Origin: Nonomuraea rhodomycinica | GTDB lineage: Bacteria > Actinomycetota > Actinomycetes > Streptosporangiales > Streptosporangiaceae | Direction: 5' to 3' | NCBI RefSeq assembly: GCF_013363995.1 | Contig: NZ_JABWGO010000001.1 | Span: 1,373,222-1,437,221 of the forward strand | DNA length: 64,000 nt | Part shown: in pieces, positions 1 through 10,912 of the stretch | How positions within the stretch are numbered: position 1 is the stretch's first letter | Layout: every line of letters begins with the position of its first letter | The notes under the pieces: generated by a model | What the model saw: the letters and a program-made list of their open reading frames with translations, nothing else | Databases searched by the model: none | Told to the model about the DNA's origin: nothing | Program-made: the position numbers and the translations under genes

Positions 1-1612
<1,612 letters not shown>

Positions 1613-1676
1613 ATTTCCCCCATTCGCCCGCATACGCAGATTTTGCATCCTTCCGGCACACGGCGCGGGATGCAAC

Positions 1677-2900
1677 TCATCCGCCGACGGGCGCCGAGGG
1701 GGTGAAGCGCACGGGCATCGACTCGTAACCGGAGATGAAGTTGGCCGGACGGCTCGCCGGCTCCCCCGCGCCGACGGGCTCCATGTCGGGCATCCGCCGC
1801 AGCAGCCGCTCGACCATGGTCCGGACCTCCAGCCGGGCCAGGCTGTTGCCCAGGCAGAAGTGGCTGCCGAAGCCGAAGGCGATGTGGTCGTTGGGGGTGC
1901 GGGCCACGTCGAAGCGGTACGGGTCGGCGAACACCGACGCGTCGCGGTTGGCCGACGGGTAGAGCAGCAGGACCTGCTCACCCGCGCGCAGGCGCTGCCC
2001 GCCCAGCTCGGTGTCCGCGACGACGGTGCGGTTCATGTTCTTGATCGGCGAGACCCAGCGCAGCATCTCCTCCACCGCCGCCGGGATCCGGTCCGGGTCC
2101 TCGGCCAGGGCGCGCCGCTGGTCGGGGTGGACGAGGAGCTGGTACACGCCTCCCGAAAGGACGTGGCGGGTGGTCTCGTCGCCGCCGATGAGGATGAGCA
2201 GGCACTCGTACAGCAGCGAGTCGCGGTCCAGGCGGTCGCCGTCCACCTCCGCGTGCACGAGCGTGCTGATGAGGTCGTCGCGGGGGCAGCCGCGCCGGTC
2301 GTCGATCACCCGGGTCGCGTACGCCTCGTACTGCTCGAACGCCTCGCCGGCCCGGACGAGCAGCTCGCTGTCGGCCTGCCCGACCAGGCCGCGCAGCATG
2401 TCGTCGGACCAGCGCATCAGCGCGTCGCGGTCCTCGGGCGCCACGCCGAGGGCGTCGCCGATGACGATCAGCGGGAGCGGCGCGGCGATGTCCCAGACGA
2501 AGTCGCACTCCCCGCGCTCGCACACCCGGTCGAGGATCTGGTCGCACAGCCGCCGGATCCGCTCGGCCTGGGCGGCCACGCGGCGGGGCGTGAAGCCCCG
2601 GCTGACGAGCCGGCGGCGCAGCAGGTGCGCGGGGTCGTCCATGTCGATCATCATGGGGAGGGGGCCGGAGTCCGGCCGGATGCCCTGGGCGTTGGAGAAC
2701 GCGCGGGGGTTCAGCGAGACCCGGCGGACGTCGCGGTAGGACGCGACGCCCCACACGTTCCCGTCCCAGTAGACCGGGGCGTTCTCCCGCAGCCAGCGCA
2801 GCTCCTCGTGCGGGTCGCGGCCCCAGAAGGCGCCGCTGGTGAGATCGATGGCGTCGTTGACCGGATGGTCGACGACGTGCCTGACCGGGTGATCCGTCAC
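1677..2900 (-). CDS. Cytochrome P450
   Basis: Soluble bacterial P450 of 407 residues, the usual length. It would hydroxylate an unidentified small molecule using external ferredoxin and reductase, neither of which is nearby. Visible motifs are the I-helix GGDETTRH, the K-helix ExxR in EEMLRW, and the heme loop FGFGSHFCLGNSLAR with the axial Cys near residue 348. The frame extends to 2939, but GTG at 2900 is preferred because AAAGGA lies 7 nt upstream, and the extra 13 residues are not P450-like. The promoter region holds an inverted repeat. The gene is followed by the S8 protease. The CYP family cannot be named by eye, and no biosynthetic cluster surrounds it. Confidence 0.92.
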   Translation of the reverse strand: MTDHPVRHVVDHPVNDAIDLTSGAFWGRDPHEELRWLRENAPVYWDGNVWGVASYRDVRRVSLNPRAFSNAQGIRPDSGPLPMMIDMDDPAHLLRRRLVSRGFTPRRVAAQAERIRRLCDQILDRVCERGECDFVWDIAAPLPLIVIGDALGVAPEDRDALMRWSDDMLRGLVGQADSELLVRAGEAFEQYEAYATRVIDDRRGCPRDDLISTLVHAEVDGDRLDRDSLLYECLLILIGGDETTRHVLSGGVYQLLVHPDQRRALAEDPDRIPAAVEEMLRWVSPIKNMNRTVVADTELGGQRLRAGEQVLLLYPSANRDASVFADPYRFDVARTPNDHIAFGFGSHFCLGNSLARLEVRTMVERLLRRMPDMEPVGAGEPASRPANFISGYESMPVRFTPSAPVGG

Positions 2901-2940
2901 CGCTCGTCCTTTCGCCGGTGCCCGTGCGACACCACTCAAC

Positions 2941-2958
2941 CAACCAAGCGATAGGTTG
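2941..2958. promoter_or_regulatory. Inverted repeat upstream of the P450 gene (possible operator)
   Basis: CAACC-N8-GGTTG lies about 40 nt upstream of the P450 GTG, in the region where a promoter is expected. It resembles a TetR- or MarR-type site, but no regulator gene is adjacent, so the assignment is tentative. Confidence 0.3.
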
Positions 2959-2989
2959 ACAAGACCTGGCGGTGACGAGGGCCCGACAA

Positions 2990-3035
2990 ACGAGGAGCGC
3001 CCGCCCGGAACAGGTTCCGGGCGGGCGCTCCTCGT
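2990..3035 (-). terminator. Intrinsic terminator of the gltBD operon
   Basis: A near-perfect GC-rich inverted repeat: the arm GAGGAGCGCCCGCCCGGAAC pairs with its exact complement (3014-3033) around a tiny loop, giving a stem of at least 20 bp. It starts 14 nt after the gltD stop. It also lies upstream of the P450 gene and so separates the two transcripts. No long U-tract follows, as is usual in actinomycetes. Confidence 0.85.
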
Positions 3036-3048
3036 GCGGGGCGGCGCG

Positions 3049-4527
3049 TCAGACGAGCGGGCGCGCCGTCGGCAGGATCGGGTACGGCAGCGCCGTCTCG
3101 CCCGTCAGGTACCGGTCGACGCCGGAGGCGGCGGCCCGGCCCTCGGCGATGGCCCAGACGATGAGCGACTGGCCGCGGCCCATGTCGCCCGCCACGAAGA
3201 CGCCGTCCACCTTCGACATGTACGTCTTGTCGCGCGTGACGTTGCCCCTGGCGTCGTAGAAGCCGTCGCCGGCGACCTCGGCGAGGTCCTCCAGCAGGGC
3301 GCCCTTCTCCGGGCCCACGAAGCCCATGGAGAGGGTGACCAGCTCGGCCGGGATCTCCCGCTCGGTGCCGGGGATCGGCCGGAAGCCGTTCTGCGGGCCC
3401 TCGACCTCGACCAGGCGCAGCGCCCGGACGTTGCCGGCCTCGTCGCCCACGAACTCGGTGGTGGAGACGGCGTAGACACGGTCGCCGCCGCCCTCCGCCA
3501 GCTCCTCGTGCGCGCTCTCCATCTTGAACAGGATGGGGAACGTCGGCCACGGCTGGCTGCCCGGCCGCGCCGCCGGCGGCCTCGGCATGATCTCCAGCTG
3601 GGTGACCGAGAGCGCGCCCTGGCGGATGGCGGTGCCGATGCAGTCGGCGCCGGTGTCGCCGCCGCCGATGACGACGACGTGCTTGCCCTCGGCCGTGATG
3701 GGCGACTCGGCCAAGTCGCCCTCCTGCACCTTGTTGGACAGCGGCAGGTACTCCATCGCCTGGTGGACGCCGTTCAGGTCGCGGCCCGGGACGGGCAGGT
3801 CGCGCCACTGGGTGGCGCCGCCCGACAGCACGACCGCGTCGAACTGCTCGCGGAGCTCGGCGGCCGTGACGTCCACGCCGACGTTGACGCCGGTGCGGAA
3901 CTCGGTGCCCTCGGCCCGCATCTGGGCGAGGCGGCGGTCGATGTGCCGCTTCTCCATCTTGAACTCGGGGATGCCGTAGCGCAGCAGGCCGCCGATGCGG
4001 TCGGCCCGCTCGAAGACCACCACGTCATGCCCGGCCCGGGTGAGCTGCTGGGCGGCGGCCAGCCCGGCGGGGCCGGAGCCGACCACGGCGACGCGCTTGC
4101 CGGTCTTGCGGGCCGGCGGCTGGGGCGTCACCCAGCCCTCGGCGAACGCCCGGTCGATGATCTCGACCTCGACCCGCTTGATCGCCACCGGGTCGGAGTT
4201 GATGCCGAGCACGCACGCCGCCTCGCACGGGGCGGGGCAGAGCCGGCCGGTGAACTCCGGGAAGTTGTTGGTGGCGTGCAGCCGCTCGATCGCCTCGCGC
4301 CAGTCGGTGCGGTAGACGAGGTCGTTCCACTCGGGGATGAGGTTGCCGAGCGGGCAGCCGTTGTGGCAGAACGGGATGCCGCAGTCCATGCAGCGGGCCG
4401 CCTGCTTCGTCAGCTTGTCCTGCGGGAAGTCCTGGTAGACCTCCTGCCAGTCGCTGATGCGGACGTCCACGGGGCGGCGCGCCGGCAGCTCGCGGTCGTA
4501 CGTGAGAAACCCCTTGGGGTCGGCCAT
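3049..4527 (-). CDS. gltD: Glutamate synthase (NADPH) small subunit
   Basis: Beta subunit of GOGAT. It oxidises NADPH through FAD and passes electrons to GltB, which makes two glutamates from glutamine and 2-oxoglutarate. At 492 aa it is the usual length. The N-terminus carries the iron-sulfur cysteines ([13 protein letters not shown], then [10 protein letters not shown]). An FAD Rossmann motif ([10 protein letters not shown], about residue 150) and an NAD(P)H site (GGGDTGADC, about residue 290) follow. The ATG at 4527 is 14 nt after the gltB stop, and the stop is followed directly by a GGGAGG ribosome binding site, so the two are translationally linked. A strong terminator follows. Confidence 0.97.
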   Translation of the reverse strand: MADPKGFLTYDRELPARRPVDVRISDWQEVYQDFPQDKLTKQAARCMDCGIPFCHNGCPLGNLIPEWNDLVYRTDWREAIERLHATNNFPEFTGRLCPAPCEAACVLGINSDPVAIKRVEVEIIDRAFAEGWVTPQPPARKTGKRVAVVGSGPAGLAAAQQLTRAGHDVVVFERADRIGGLLRYGIPEFKMEKRHIDRRLAQMRAEGTEFRTGVNVGVDVTAAELREQFDAVVLSGGATQWRDLPVPGRDLNGVHQAMEYLPLSNKVQEGDLAESPITAEGKHVVVIGGGDTGADCIGTAIRQGALSVTQLEIMPRPPAARPGSQPWPTFPILFKMESAHEELAEGGGDRVYAVSTTEFVGDEAGNVRALRLVEVEGPQNGFRPIPGTEREIPAELVTLSMGFVGPEKGALLEDLAEVAGDGFYDARGNVTRDKTYMSKVDGVFVAGDMGRGQSLIVWAIAEGRAAASGVDRYLTGETALPYPILPTARPLV

Positions 4528-4541
4528 CGGTTACGCCTCCC

Positions 4542-7500
4542 TTAACCCTGCACCGCGGCGGACATGACCGCCTCGTCGACGTCGCGGCCCTCGATGCGGG
4601 CGGCCTCGGCCGCGCGCAGGACCCTCTTGTAGTCGGTCGGCATGACCTTGCCGAACCGGCCGAGCGCGGAGCCCCAGTCGGCGAGCAGCTCCTTGGCCGC
4701 CGGCGAGCCGGTCTCGGCGAAGTGCTTCTCGACCGTCTCGCGCAGGAACTCGGCGTCCTCCTCGGTGAGCTCCTCGATGGCCACCATCTCGCGGTTGACC
4801 CGCTCGGGCCGCAGGTCCAGCAGGTAGGCGACGCCGCCGGACATGCCGGCCGCGAAGTTGCGGCCGGTGGGCCCGAGGACGACGGCCCGGCCGCCGGTCA
4901 TGTACTCGCAGCCGTGGTCGCCGACGCCCTCGACGACCGCGGTGGCGCCGGAGTTGCGCACGCAGAACCGCTCGCCGACGACGCCGCGGACGAACACCTC
5001 GCCGGAGGTCGCGCCGTACAGGGCGACGTTGCCGGCGATGATGTGGCCGTCGAGCGGCGCCTCGTCGTGCGGGCGGACCGTGAGGCGGCCGCCGGACAGG
5101 CCCTTGCCGAGGTAGTCGTTGGCGTCGCCGGACAGCCGCAGCGTGACGCCGCGGGGCACGAAGGCGCCGAACGAGTTGCCGGCCGAGCCGGTGAACGAGA
5201 TGTCGATCGTGTTGTCGGGCAGGCCGGCTCCGCCGTACCGCTTGGTCACCTGGTGGCCGAGCATGGTGCCGACCGTGCGGTTGACGTTGCGGATGGGCAG
5301 TTCCAGCGTGACCGGGGTGCCGTGCTCCAGCGCGCCCTCGGCGAGCTGGATGAGCGTGTTGTCCAGGGCGTGCCGCAGCCCGTGGTCCTGCTCGGCCGTG
5401 CGCCGCAGCGGGGTGCCCTCGGGCAGCTCGGGCCGGTGCAGGATCGGCGACAGGTCGAGCCCGCTCGCCTTCCAGTGGTTCTCGGCCGCCGACACGTCGA
5501 GCAGCTCGACGTGGCCGATGGCCTCGTCCAGGGAGCGGAAGCCCAGCTCGGCGAGGTACTCGCGGATCTCCTCGGCGATGAACTCGAAGAAGTTCACCAC
5601 GAACTCGGGCTTGCCGCTGAAGCGCTTGCGCAGCTCGGGGTTCTGCGTGGCGACGCCCACGGGGCAGGTGTCGAGGTGGCAGACCCGCATCATCACGCAG
5701 CCGGACACCACGAGCGGAGCGGTGGCGAAGCCGTACTCCTCGGCGCCGAGCAGGGCGGCGATGACGACGTCGCGGCCGGTCTTGAGCTGGCCGTCGACCT
5801 GCACGACGATGCGGTCGCGCAGCCCGTTGAGCAGCAGCGTCTGCTGGGTCTCGGCTAGGCCGAGCTCCCAGGGGGCGCCCGCGTGCTTGAGCGAGGTCAG
5901 CGGGGAGGCGCCGGTGCCGCCGTCGTGGCCGGAGATGAGCACCACGTCGGCGTGGGCCTTGGACACGCCCGCCGCGACCGTGCCGACCCCGACCTCGGCG
6001 ACGAGCTTGACGTGCACGCGCGCCTCGGGGTTGGAGTTCTTCAGGTCGTGGATGAGCTGGGCGAGGTCCTCGATCGAGTAGATGTCGTGGTGCGGCGGCG
6101 GCGAGATGAGGCCGACGCCGGGCGTGGAGTGCCGGGTCTTGGCCACCCACGGGTAGACCTTGTGGCCGGGAAGCTGGCCGCCCTCGCCGGGCTTGGCGCC
6201 CTGGGCCATCTTGATCTGCAGGTCGGCGGCGTTGACGAGGTACTCGCTGGTGACGCCGAAGCGGCCGGAGGCCACCTGCTTGATGGCCGACCTGCGCTCG
6301 GGGTCGTACAGGCGCTCGGGGTCCTCGCCGCCCTCGCCGGTGTTGGACTTGCCGCCCAGGCGGTTCATCGCGATGGCGAGCGTCTCGTGCGCCTCGCGCG
6401 AGATCGAGCCGTACGACATCGCGCCGGTGGAGAACCGCTTGACGATCTCGGAGACCGGCTCGACCTCCTCGATGGGGATCGGCGTCCGGTCCGACTTGAA
6501 CCTGAACAGGCCGCGCAGGGTCATCAGCCGTTCGGACTGGGAGTCCACCAGGTCGGTGTACTCCTTGAAGATCTCGTAGCGGCGGGTCCTGGTGGCGTGC
6601 TGGAGCTTGAAGACCGTCTCGGGGTTGAACAGGTGCGGCTCGCCCTCGCGCCGCCACTGGTACTCGCCGCCGATCTGGAGGCTGCGGTGCGCGTTGGGCA
6701 CGCGCGGGTAGGCGTGGCGGTGCCGCTCGGCGACCTCGCGGGCCAGCACGTCGAAGCCGACGCCGCCGAGCCGGGAGGTGGTGCCGGTGAAGCAGGAGTC
6801 GATGACCTCCTGGCTCAGGCCGAGCGCCTCGAAGATCTGCGCGCCGGTGTAGGAGGCCACGGTGGACACGCCCATCTTGGACATGACCTTGATGACGCCC
6901 TTGCCGTACGCCTTGATGAGGTTGCGGACGGCCTTGCGCCGGTCGCCCGGGATCACGCCGGTCTCGACGAGGTCCTCGACGGTCTCGATCGCGAGGTACG
7001 GGTTGACCGCGCCGGCGCCGTAGCCGATGAGCAGCGCCATGTGGTGGCACTCGCGGGCCTCGCCGGTCTCGATGACCAGGCCGATCTTGGTGCGGGTCTT
7101 CTCCTGGATCAGGTGGTGGTGGACCGCGCCGGTCAGCAGCAGCGACGGGATCGGGGCGAGCTCGGCGGAGGAGCCGCGGTCGGACAGCACGATGATCCGC
7201 GCGCCGTCCGCGATCGCCTCGGACACCTCGGCGCGGATCTCCTCCAGGCGGTGGAGCAGCGCCTCGCCGCCGCCCGAGACCTGGTAGAGGCCGGAGACGA
7301 CGTGCGGGTGGAAGCCGGGCAGGTCGCCCTCGTCGTTGATGTGGATGATCTTCGCGAGCTCGTCGTTGTCGATCACCGGGTACGGCAGGACGAGCTGGCG
7401 GCAGGAGGTGGGGCCGGGGTCGAGCAGGTTGCCCTCGGGGCCGAGAACGCTGGCCAGCGAGGTGACCAGCTCCTCGCGGATGGCGTCCAGCGGCGGGTTG

Positions 7501-9050
7501 GTGACCTGGGCGAAGAGCTGCGTGAAGTAGTCGAACAGCAGCCGCGGCTTCTCGCTGAGCACGGCGACGGGCGTGTCGGTGCCCATCGAGCCGATCGGCT
7601 CGGCGCCGGTCCTGGCCATCGGGCTCAGGATGATCCGCAGCTCCTCCTCGGTGTAGCCGAAGGTCTGCTGGCGCTTGATCAGCGCCTCGTGGGTGGGGAT
7701 CTCCCGCTGGCGGGCGGGCAGCTCCTCGAAGCGGACCAGGCCGGCGTGCAGCCAGTCCTCGTACGGCAGCTCGGCGGCGAGCTCGGCCTTGATCTCGTCG
7801 TCCTCGATGATCTTGCCGCGGGCGGTGTCGATGAGGAACATCCGGCCGGGCTGCAGGCGGCCCTTGCGGACCACGTCGCCGGGGGCGAAGTCGAGCACGC
7901 CCGCCTCGGAGGCCAGCACGACGAGGCCGTCGGCGGTGACCCAGAAGCGGCCGGGGCGCAGGCCGTTGCGGTCGAGGACGGCGCCGGCCAGCGTGCCGTC
8001 GGTGAAGGTGATCGAGGCGGGGCCGTCCCACGCCTCCATCATCGAGGAGTGGAACTCGTAGAAGGCCCGGCGGGCCGGGTCCATCTCGGTGTGGTTCTCC
8101 CACGCCTCGGGGATCATCATGAGCACCGCGTGCGGCAGGCTCCGGCCGCCGATGTGCAGCAGCTCCAGGGCCTCGTCGAAGCTGGCGGTGTCGCTGCCGT
8201 CCGGGTCGCAGATCGGGAAGAGCCGCGAGATGTCGCCCGGGATGTGGGCGGAGGCCAGCATCGCCTCGCGGGCGCGCATCCAGTTGCGGTTGCCCTTGAC
8301 CGTGTTGATCTCGCCGTTGTGGGCGATGTAGCGGTAGGGGTGGGCCAGCGGCCAGCTCGGGAAGGTGTTGGTGGAGAAGCGGGAGTGGACCAGCGCGATG
8401 GCCGTCTCGTACCGCTCGTCGCTCAGGTCGGGGAAGAACGGCTCGACCTGCTCCGGGGTGAGCATGCCCTTGTAGACGATCGTCCGGGCGCTCAGCGAGG
8501 GGAAGTAGACGCGGGCCTCGTGCTCGGCGCGCTTGCGCAGGCAGAAGGCCAGCCGGTCGAGCTCGATGCCCGACTCGCCGGCCGGGCCGGCGACGAACAG
8601 CTGCGCGAAGTGCGGCATGACCGCCCGCGCGCTGGGCCCCGGCAGGGCCCGGTCGACCGGCACCTCGCGCCAGCCGAGCACGGTCAGGCGCTCCTCGGCC
8701 GCGATCTCCTCGATCAGCCGCACGGCGGCGGCGCGCTCCTCCTCGCCGGCCGGCAGGAACGCCATGCCGGCGGCGTAGCGCCCGGCCTCGGGCAGCTCGA
8801 AGGGCACGTTCGCGCGCAGGAAGGCGTCGGGGATCTGCGTGAGGATGCCGGCTCCGTCACCGGTGTCCGGCTCGCTACCCTTGGCCCCCCTGTGGTCGAG
8901 ATTGAGCAGGGCCGTCAGCGCCTTCACCACGATCCCGTGCCCACGGCGGCCGGCGACGTCGGCCACCATGGCCACACCGCAGGCGTCATGCTCGTTGGCG
9001 GGGTGGTAGAGGCCCTGGGGCTCGGGGAACCCGAGGCGGGCAGCAGGCAT
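4542..9050 (-). CDS. gltB: Glutamate synthase large subunit
   Basis: Alpha subunit of GOGAT, 1502 aa. The class II amidotransferase domain comes first. Cys24 in [12 protein letters not shown] would become the N-terminal nucleophile after removal of a 23-residue propeptide. The central and FMN-binding synthase domains follow. The 3Fe-4S cysteines are visible as C-x5-C-x4-C in [15 protein letters not shown]. The C-terminal GXGXG beta-helix domain is present ([19 protein letters not shown]). Start ATG 9050 has GGGAGG 6 nt upstream. It is the first gene of a two-gene operon with gltD. A dyad lies about 24 nt before the start and may mediate nitrogen- or glutamate-responsive control. Confidence 0.97.
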   Translation of the reverse strand: MPAARLGFPEPQGLYHPANEHDACGVAMVADVAGRRGHGIVVKALTALLNLDHRGAKGSEPDTGDGAGILTQIPDAFLRANVPFELPEAGRYAAGMAFLPAGEEERAAAVRLIEEIAAEERLTVLGWREVPVDRALPGPSARAVMPHFAQLFVAGPAGESGIELDRLAFCLRKRAEHEARVYFPSLSARTIVYKGMLTPEQVEPFFPDLSDERYETAIALVHSRFSTNTFPSWPLAHPYRYIAHNGEINTVKGNRNWMRAREAMLASAHIPGDISRLFPICDPDGSDTASFDEALELLHIGGRSLPHAVLMMIPEAWENHTEMDPARRAFYEFHSSMMEAWDGPASITFTDGTLAGAVLDRNGLRPGRFWVTADGLVVLASEAGVLDFAPGDVVRKGRLQPGRMFLIDTARGKIIEDDEIKAELAAELPYEDWLHAGLVRFEELPARQREIPTHEALIKRQQTFGYTEEELRIILSPMARTGAEPIGSMGTDTPVAVLSEKPRLLFDYFTQLFAQVTNPPLDAIREELVTSLASVLGPEGNLLDPGPTSCRQLVLPYPVIDNDELAKIIHINDEGDLPGFHPHVVSGLYQVSGGGEALLHRLEEIRAEVSEAIADGARIIVLSDRGSSAELAPIPSLLLTGAVHHHLIQEKTRTKIGLVIETGEARECHHMALLIGYGAGAVNPYLAIETVEDLVETGVIPGDRRKAVRNLIKAYGKGVIKVMSKMGVSTVASYTGAQIFEALGLSQEVIDSCFTGTTSRLGGVGFDVLAREVAERHRHAYPRVPNAHRSLQIGGEYQWRREGEPHLFNPETVFKLQHATRTRRYEIFKEYTDLVDSQSERLMTLRGLFRFKSDRTPIPIEEVEPVSEIVKRFSTGAMSYGSISREAHETLAIAMNRLGGKSNTGEGGEDPERLYDPERRSAIKQVASGRFGVTSEYLVNAADLQIKMAQGAKPGEGGQLPGHKVYPWVAKTRHSTPGVGLISPPPHHDIYSIEDLAQLIHDLKNSNPEARVHVKLVAEVGVGTVAAGVSKAHADVVLISGHDGGTGASPLTSLKHAGAPWELGLAETQQTLLLNGLRDRIVVQVDGQLKTGRDVVIAALLGAEEYGFATAPLVVSGCVMMRVCHLDTCPVGVATQNPELRKRFSGKPEFVVNFFEFIAEEIREYLAELGFRSLDEAIGHVELLDVSAAENHWKASGLDLSPILHRPELPEGTPLRRTAEQDHGLRHALDNTLIQLAEGALEHGTPVTLELPIRNVNRTVGTMLGHQVTKRYGGAGLPDNTIDISFTGSAGNSFGAFVPRGVTLRLSGDANDYLGKGLSGGRLTVRPHDEAPLDGHIIAGNVALYGATSGEVFVRGVVGERFCVRNSGATAVVEGVGDHGCEYMTGGRAVVLGPTGRNFAAGMSGGVAYLLDLRPERVNREMVAIEELTEEDAEFLRETVEKHFAETGSPAAKELLADWGSALGRFGKVMPTDYKRVLRAAEAARIEGRDVDEAVMSAAVQG

Positions 9051-9073
9051 TGAATCCCTCCCGTCGTCATCGT

Positions 9074-9094
9074 CTGTTCAGTACTGCTCAACAG
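9074..9094. promoter_or_regulatory. Dyad upstream of gltB (candidate operator)
   Basis: A 21-bp imperfect palindrome with arms CTGTT and AACAG and inner AG/CT matches. It is centred about 34 nt upstream of the gltB ATG in the 222-nt divergent region shared with the BpsA-like gene. Position and symmetry suggest a regulator site; the protein is unknown. Confidence 0.4.
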
Positions 9095-9259
9095 GCGGGG
9101 ACGACGTTGGCCCTGCTGCGTTGTGCGTAGAGGTTACCGCACCCATCTCACATGGTGCCCGCTCTGTCCGCATTGCGAACATTGCCCCTATCTGGAGCTG
9201 GGCATTTCCACTGACGCAACACCGTAAACCATGGCCGCATTCCCATGCACGCGGGCCGA

Positions 9260-9265
9260 TAGGGT
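9260..9265 (+). promoter_or_regulatory. -10 box TAGGGT, leaderless start of the BpsA-like gene
   Basis: TAGGGT is followed by 7 nt and then the ATG at 9273, so transcription should begin at or next to the start codon. There is no Shine-Dalgarno sequence before this ATG. Confidence 0.6.
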
Positions 9266-9272
9266 TGCACTC

Positions 9273-10820
9273 ATGGACCGTGACGGGCTGGAACGGCTGC
9301 TCAGCGAGGCCGGGGTGGACAGCAGGCGGCTCAGGCACGCCCTCACCCTCCTGTGCGACGGCCAGTGGTGGACCCTGGCCGACCTGGTGCGCGACAGCGC
9401 CACCTCCCGGCGCACGGTCGAGGCCCTGCTGCGCGAGGTGCGGCTGGAGCGCTCCGGCGACCGGTTCCGGGTGCCGCCCGCCGACTCCCCCGCCTACCAG
9501 GACCTGCTGGCCATGGCGCCGCCGCCGGCCGACCCGGTCGCTCACCTGCTGCCCCACTACGAGCACGCGCTGGAGCGGCTGACCGCCTTCGTCGCCTCCG
9601 GGCCGCGCTCGCGCCAGGCGCTCGACCACGTCGCGGCCACGCCCGAGACCGTGCTGCGCCGGGCGCTGCTGCTGGGCGCCCGGTTCTGGCTGCCCGGGGC
9701 GCGCCTGCTGTGCGTGGGCGACCACGACCTGACCTCGCTGGCCGTCAAGCTCGTCCACCCCGAGACGGACGTCACGGTCGTCGACATCGACGAGCGCATC
9801 CTGCGCCACATCGACGCGCAGGGCCTCGGGGTGCGCACCCGCTGGGCCGACCTGCGGCTCGGCTTGCCGCCGTCCGCCCTGGACCACGACCTGGCCGTCA
9901 CCGACCCGCCGTACACGCCGGAGGGGATCGGACTGTTCGTGGCGCGCGCCCTGGAGGGGCTCAAGCCCGACGGGCGGGTGCTGCTGGCGTACGGGGCGAG
10001 CGAGCGCACGCCCGCCCTGGCGCTGAAGGTGCAGGGGGCGCTGGCCGCGCTCAACCTCGTCAACGAGGCGATCTACCCCGACTTCAACCGCTACGACGGC
10101 GCGGAGGCCATCGGCTCGGCCGCCGACCTGTACGTGCTGCGGCCCACCTCCCGCACCCGGCCCGCGGTGGCCGCCCGCGTCGAGCGGCTCTCGACCGCCA
10201 TCTACACGCAGGGCCCGCAGTCGGTCGAGTCGGCCGCCGCCGGTTCGCCGGTGCCGGCCGGGGCCGCGGAGGGCGCCGACCTGCTGGTCGGCGACTGGCC
10301 CAAGGAGCTGCCGCAGCCGCGGGTCAAGCTCACCACGTGGCTGGCCAAGCCGTACGCGGCGGCCGTCCGCCGGGTGGCCGTCGCGGTGCCGCCCGGCCTG
10401 GAGGCGGCGCTGCCGCGCCTGCTCCTGGCCACCCGGGCCGAGCAGGTGCGGGCCGTCCTGTCCGCCCCGCCCGGCCCGCTGCCCGGCTTCCTGTCCGAGG
10501 TGTACGCGACGACGGTCACGGGCGAGACCGTGGACGCCACGCGCCGGCCGCAGCCGGACGACGCGGCGAGGGCGGTGCTGCGGCGCGTCCTCGACAACGC
10601 CCACGGGCGGCTGGCCAACACCTGGCGCGAGGCGCTCATCGCCCTGGCCAGGGAGCAGGGCACGACGCTCACCAAGAACGAGGCGCGCGCGCTGATCCGG
10701 CAGGCCGCCCCGTGGGCCGAGGGGCTGACGCCGCTGGAGGCGCCGCTGCACCGGCTCTCGGCGCTCCCCGGCGAGGTCGCCGCCACGGTCGCCGCGCTGT
10801 CCGGCACGCTTCCGGGCTGA
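9273..10820 (+). CDS. Bis-aminopropyl spermidine synthase-like (BpsA/DUF43 family) protein
   Basis: 515-residue protein with an N-terminal winged-helix-like region (about 10-70) and a class I methyltransferase/aminopropyltransferase fold. LLCVGDHDLTSLA is the nucleotide loop, VVDIDERIL the acidic strand end, and TDPPYTPEG (about residue 210) the DPPY catalytic motif typical of BpsA, which makes branched-chain polyamines in thermophiles. The C-terminal 200 residues look like an actinobacterial extension. The start at 9273 is preferred over 9231 because of the leaderless promoter TAGGGT-N7-ATG. It is divergent from gltBD. Whether it uses decarboxylated AdoMet or methylates something is not visible; the family call is fairly sure, the reaction is not. 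Confidence 0.7.
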   Translation: MDRDGLERLLSEAGVDSRRLRHALTLLCDGQWWTLADLVRDSATSRRTVEALLREVRLERSGDRFRVPPADSPAYQDLLAMAPPPADPVAHLLPHYEHALERLTAFVASGPRSRQALDHVAATPETVLRRALLLGARFWLPGARLLCVGDHDLTSLAVKLVHPETDVTVVDIDERILRHIDAQGLGVRTRWADLRLGLPPSALDHDLAVTDPPYTPEGIGLFVARALEGLKPDGRVLLAYGASERTPALALKVQGALAALNLVNEAIYPDFNRYDGAEAIGSAADLYVLRPTSRTRPAVAARVERLSTAIYTQGPQSVESAAAGSPVPAGAAEGADLLVGDWPKELPQPRVKLTTWLAKPYAAAVRRVAVAVPPGLEAALPRLLLATRAEQVRAVLSAPPGPLPGFLSEVYATTVTGETVDATRRPQPDDAARAVLRRVLDNAHGRLANTWREALIALAREQGTTLTKNEARALIRQAAPWAEGLTPLEAPLHRLSALPGEVAATVAALSGTLPG

Positions 10821-10912
10821 CCGGCCGCCCGCCGTACGGGCGGGCCGTGAAGTTTTTTCCGGCATCGGTGGATATCCAGTGATCCACTGTCGATGATCCG
10901 GAGCGACCCAGA

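Noticed and set aside
5883..9053. 1056-codon open frame antisense to gltB
   Set aside because: Ala/Gly/Val/Arg/Asp-rich shadow caused by high GC; gltB on the other strand has full family motifs.
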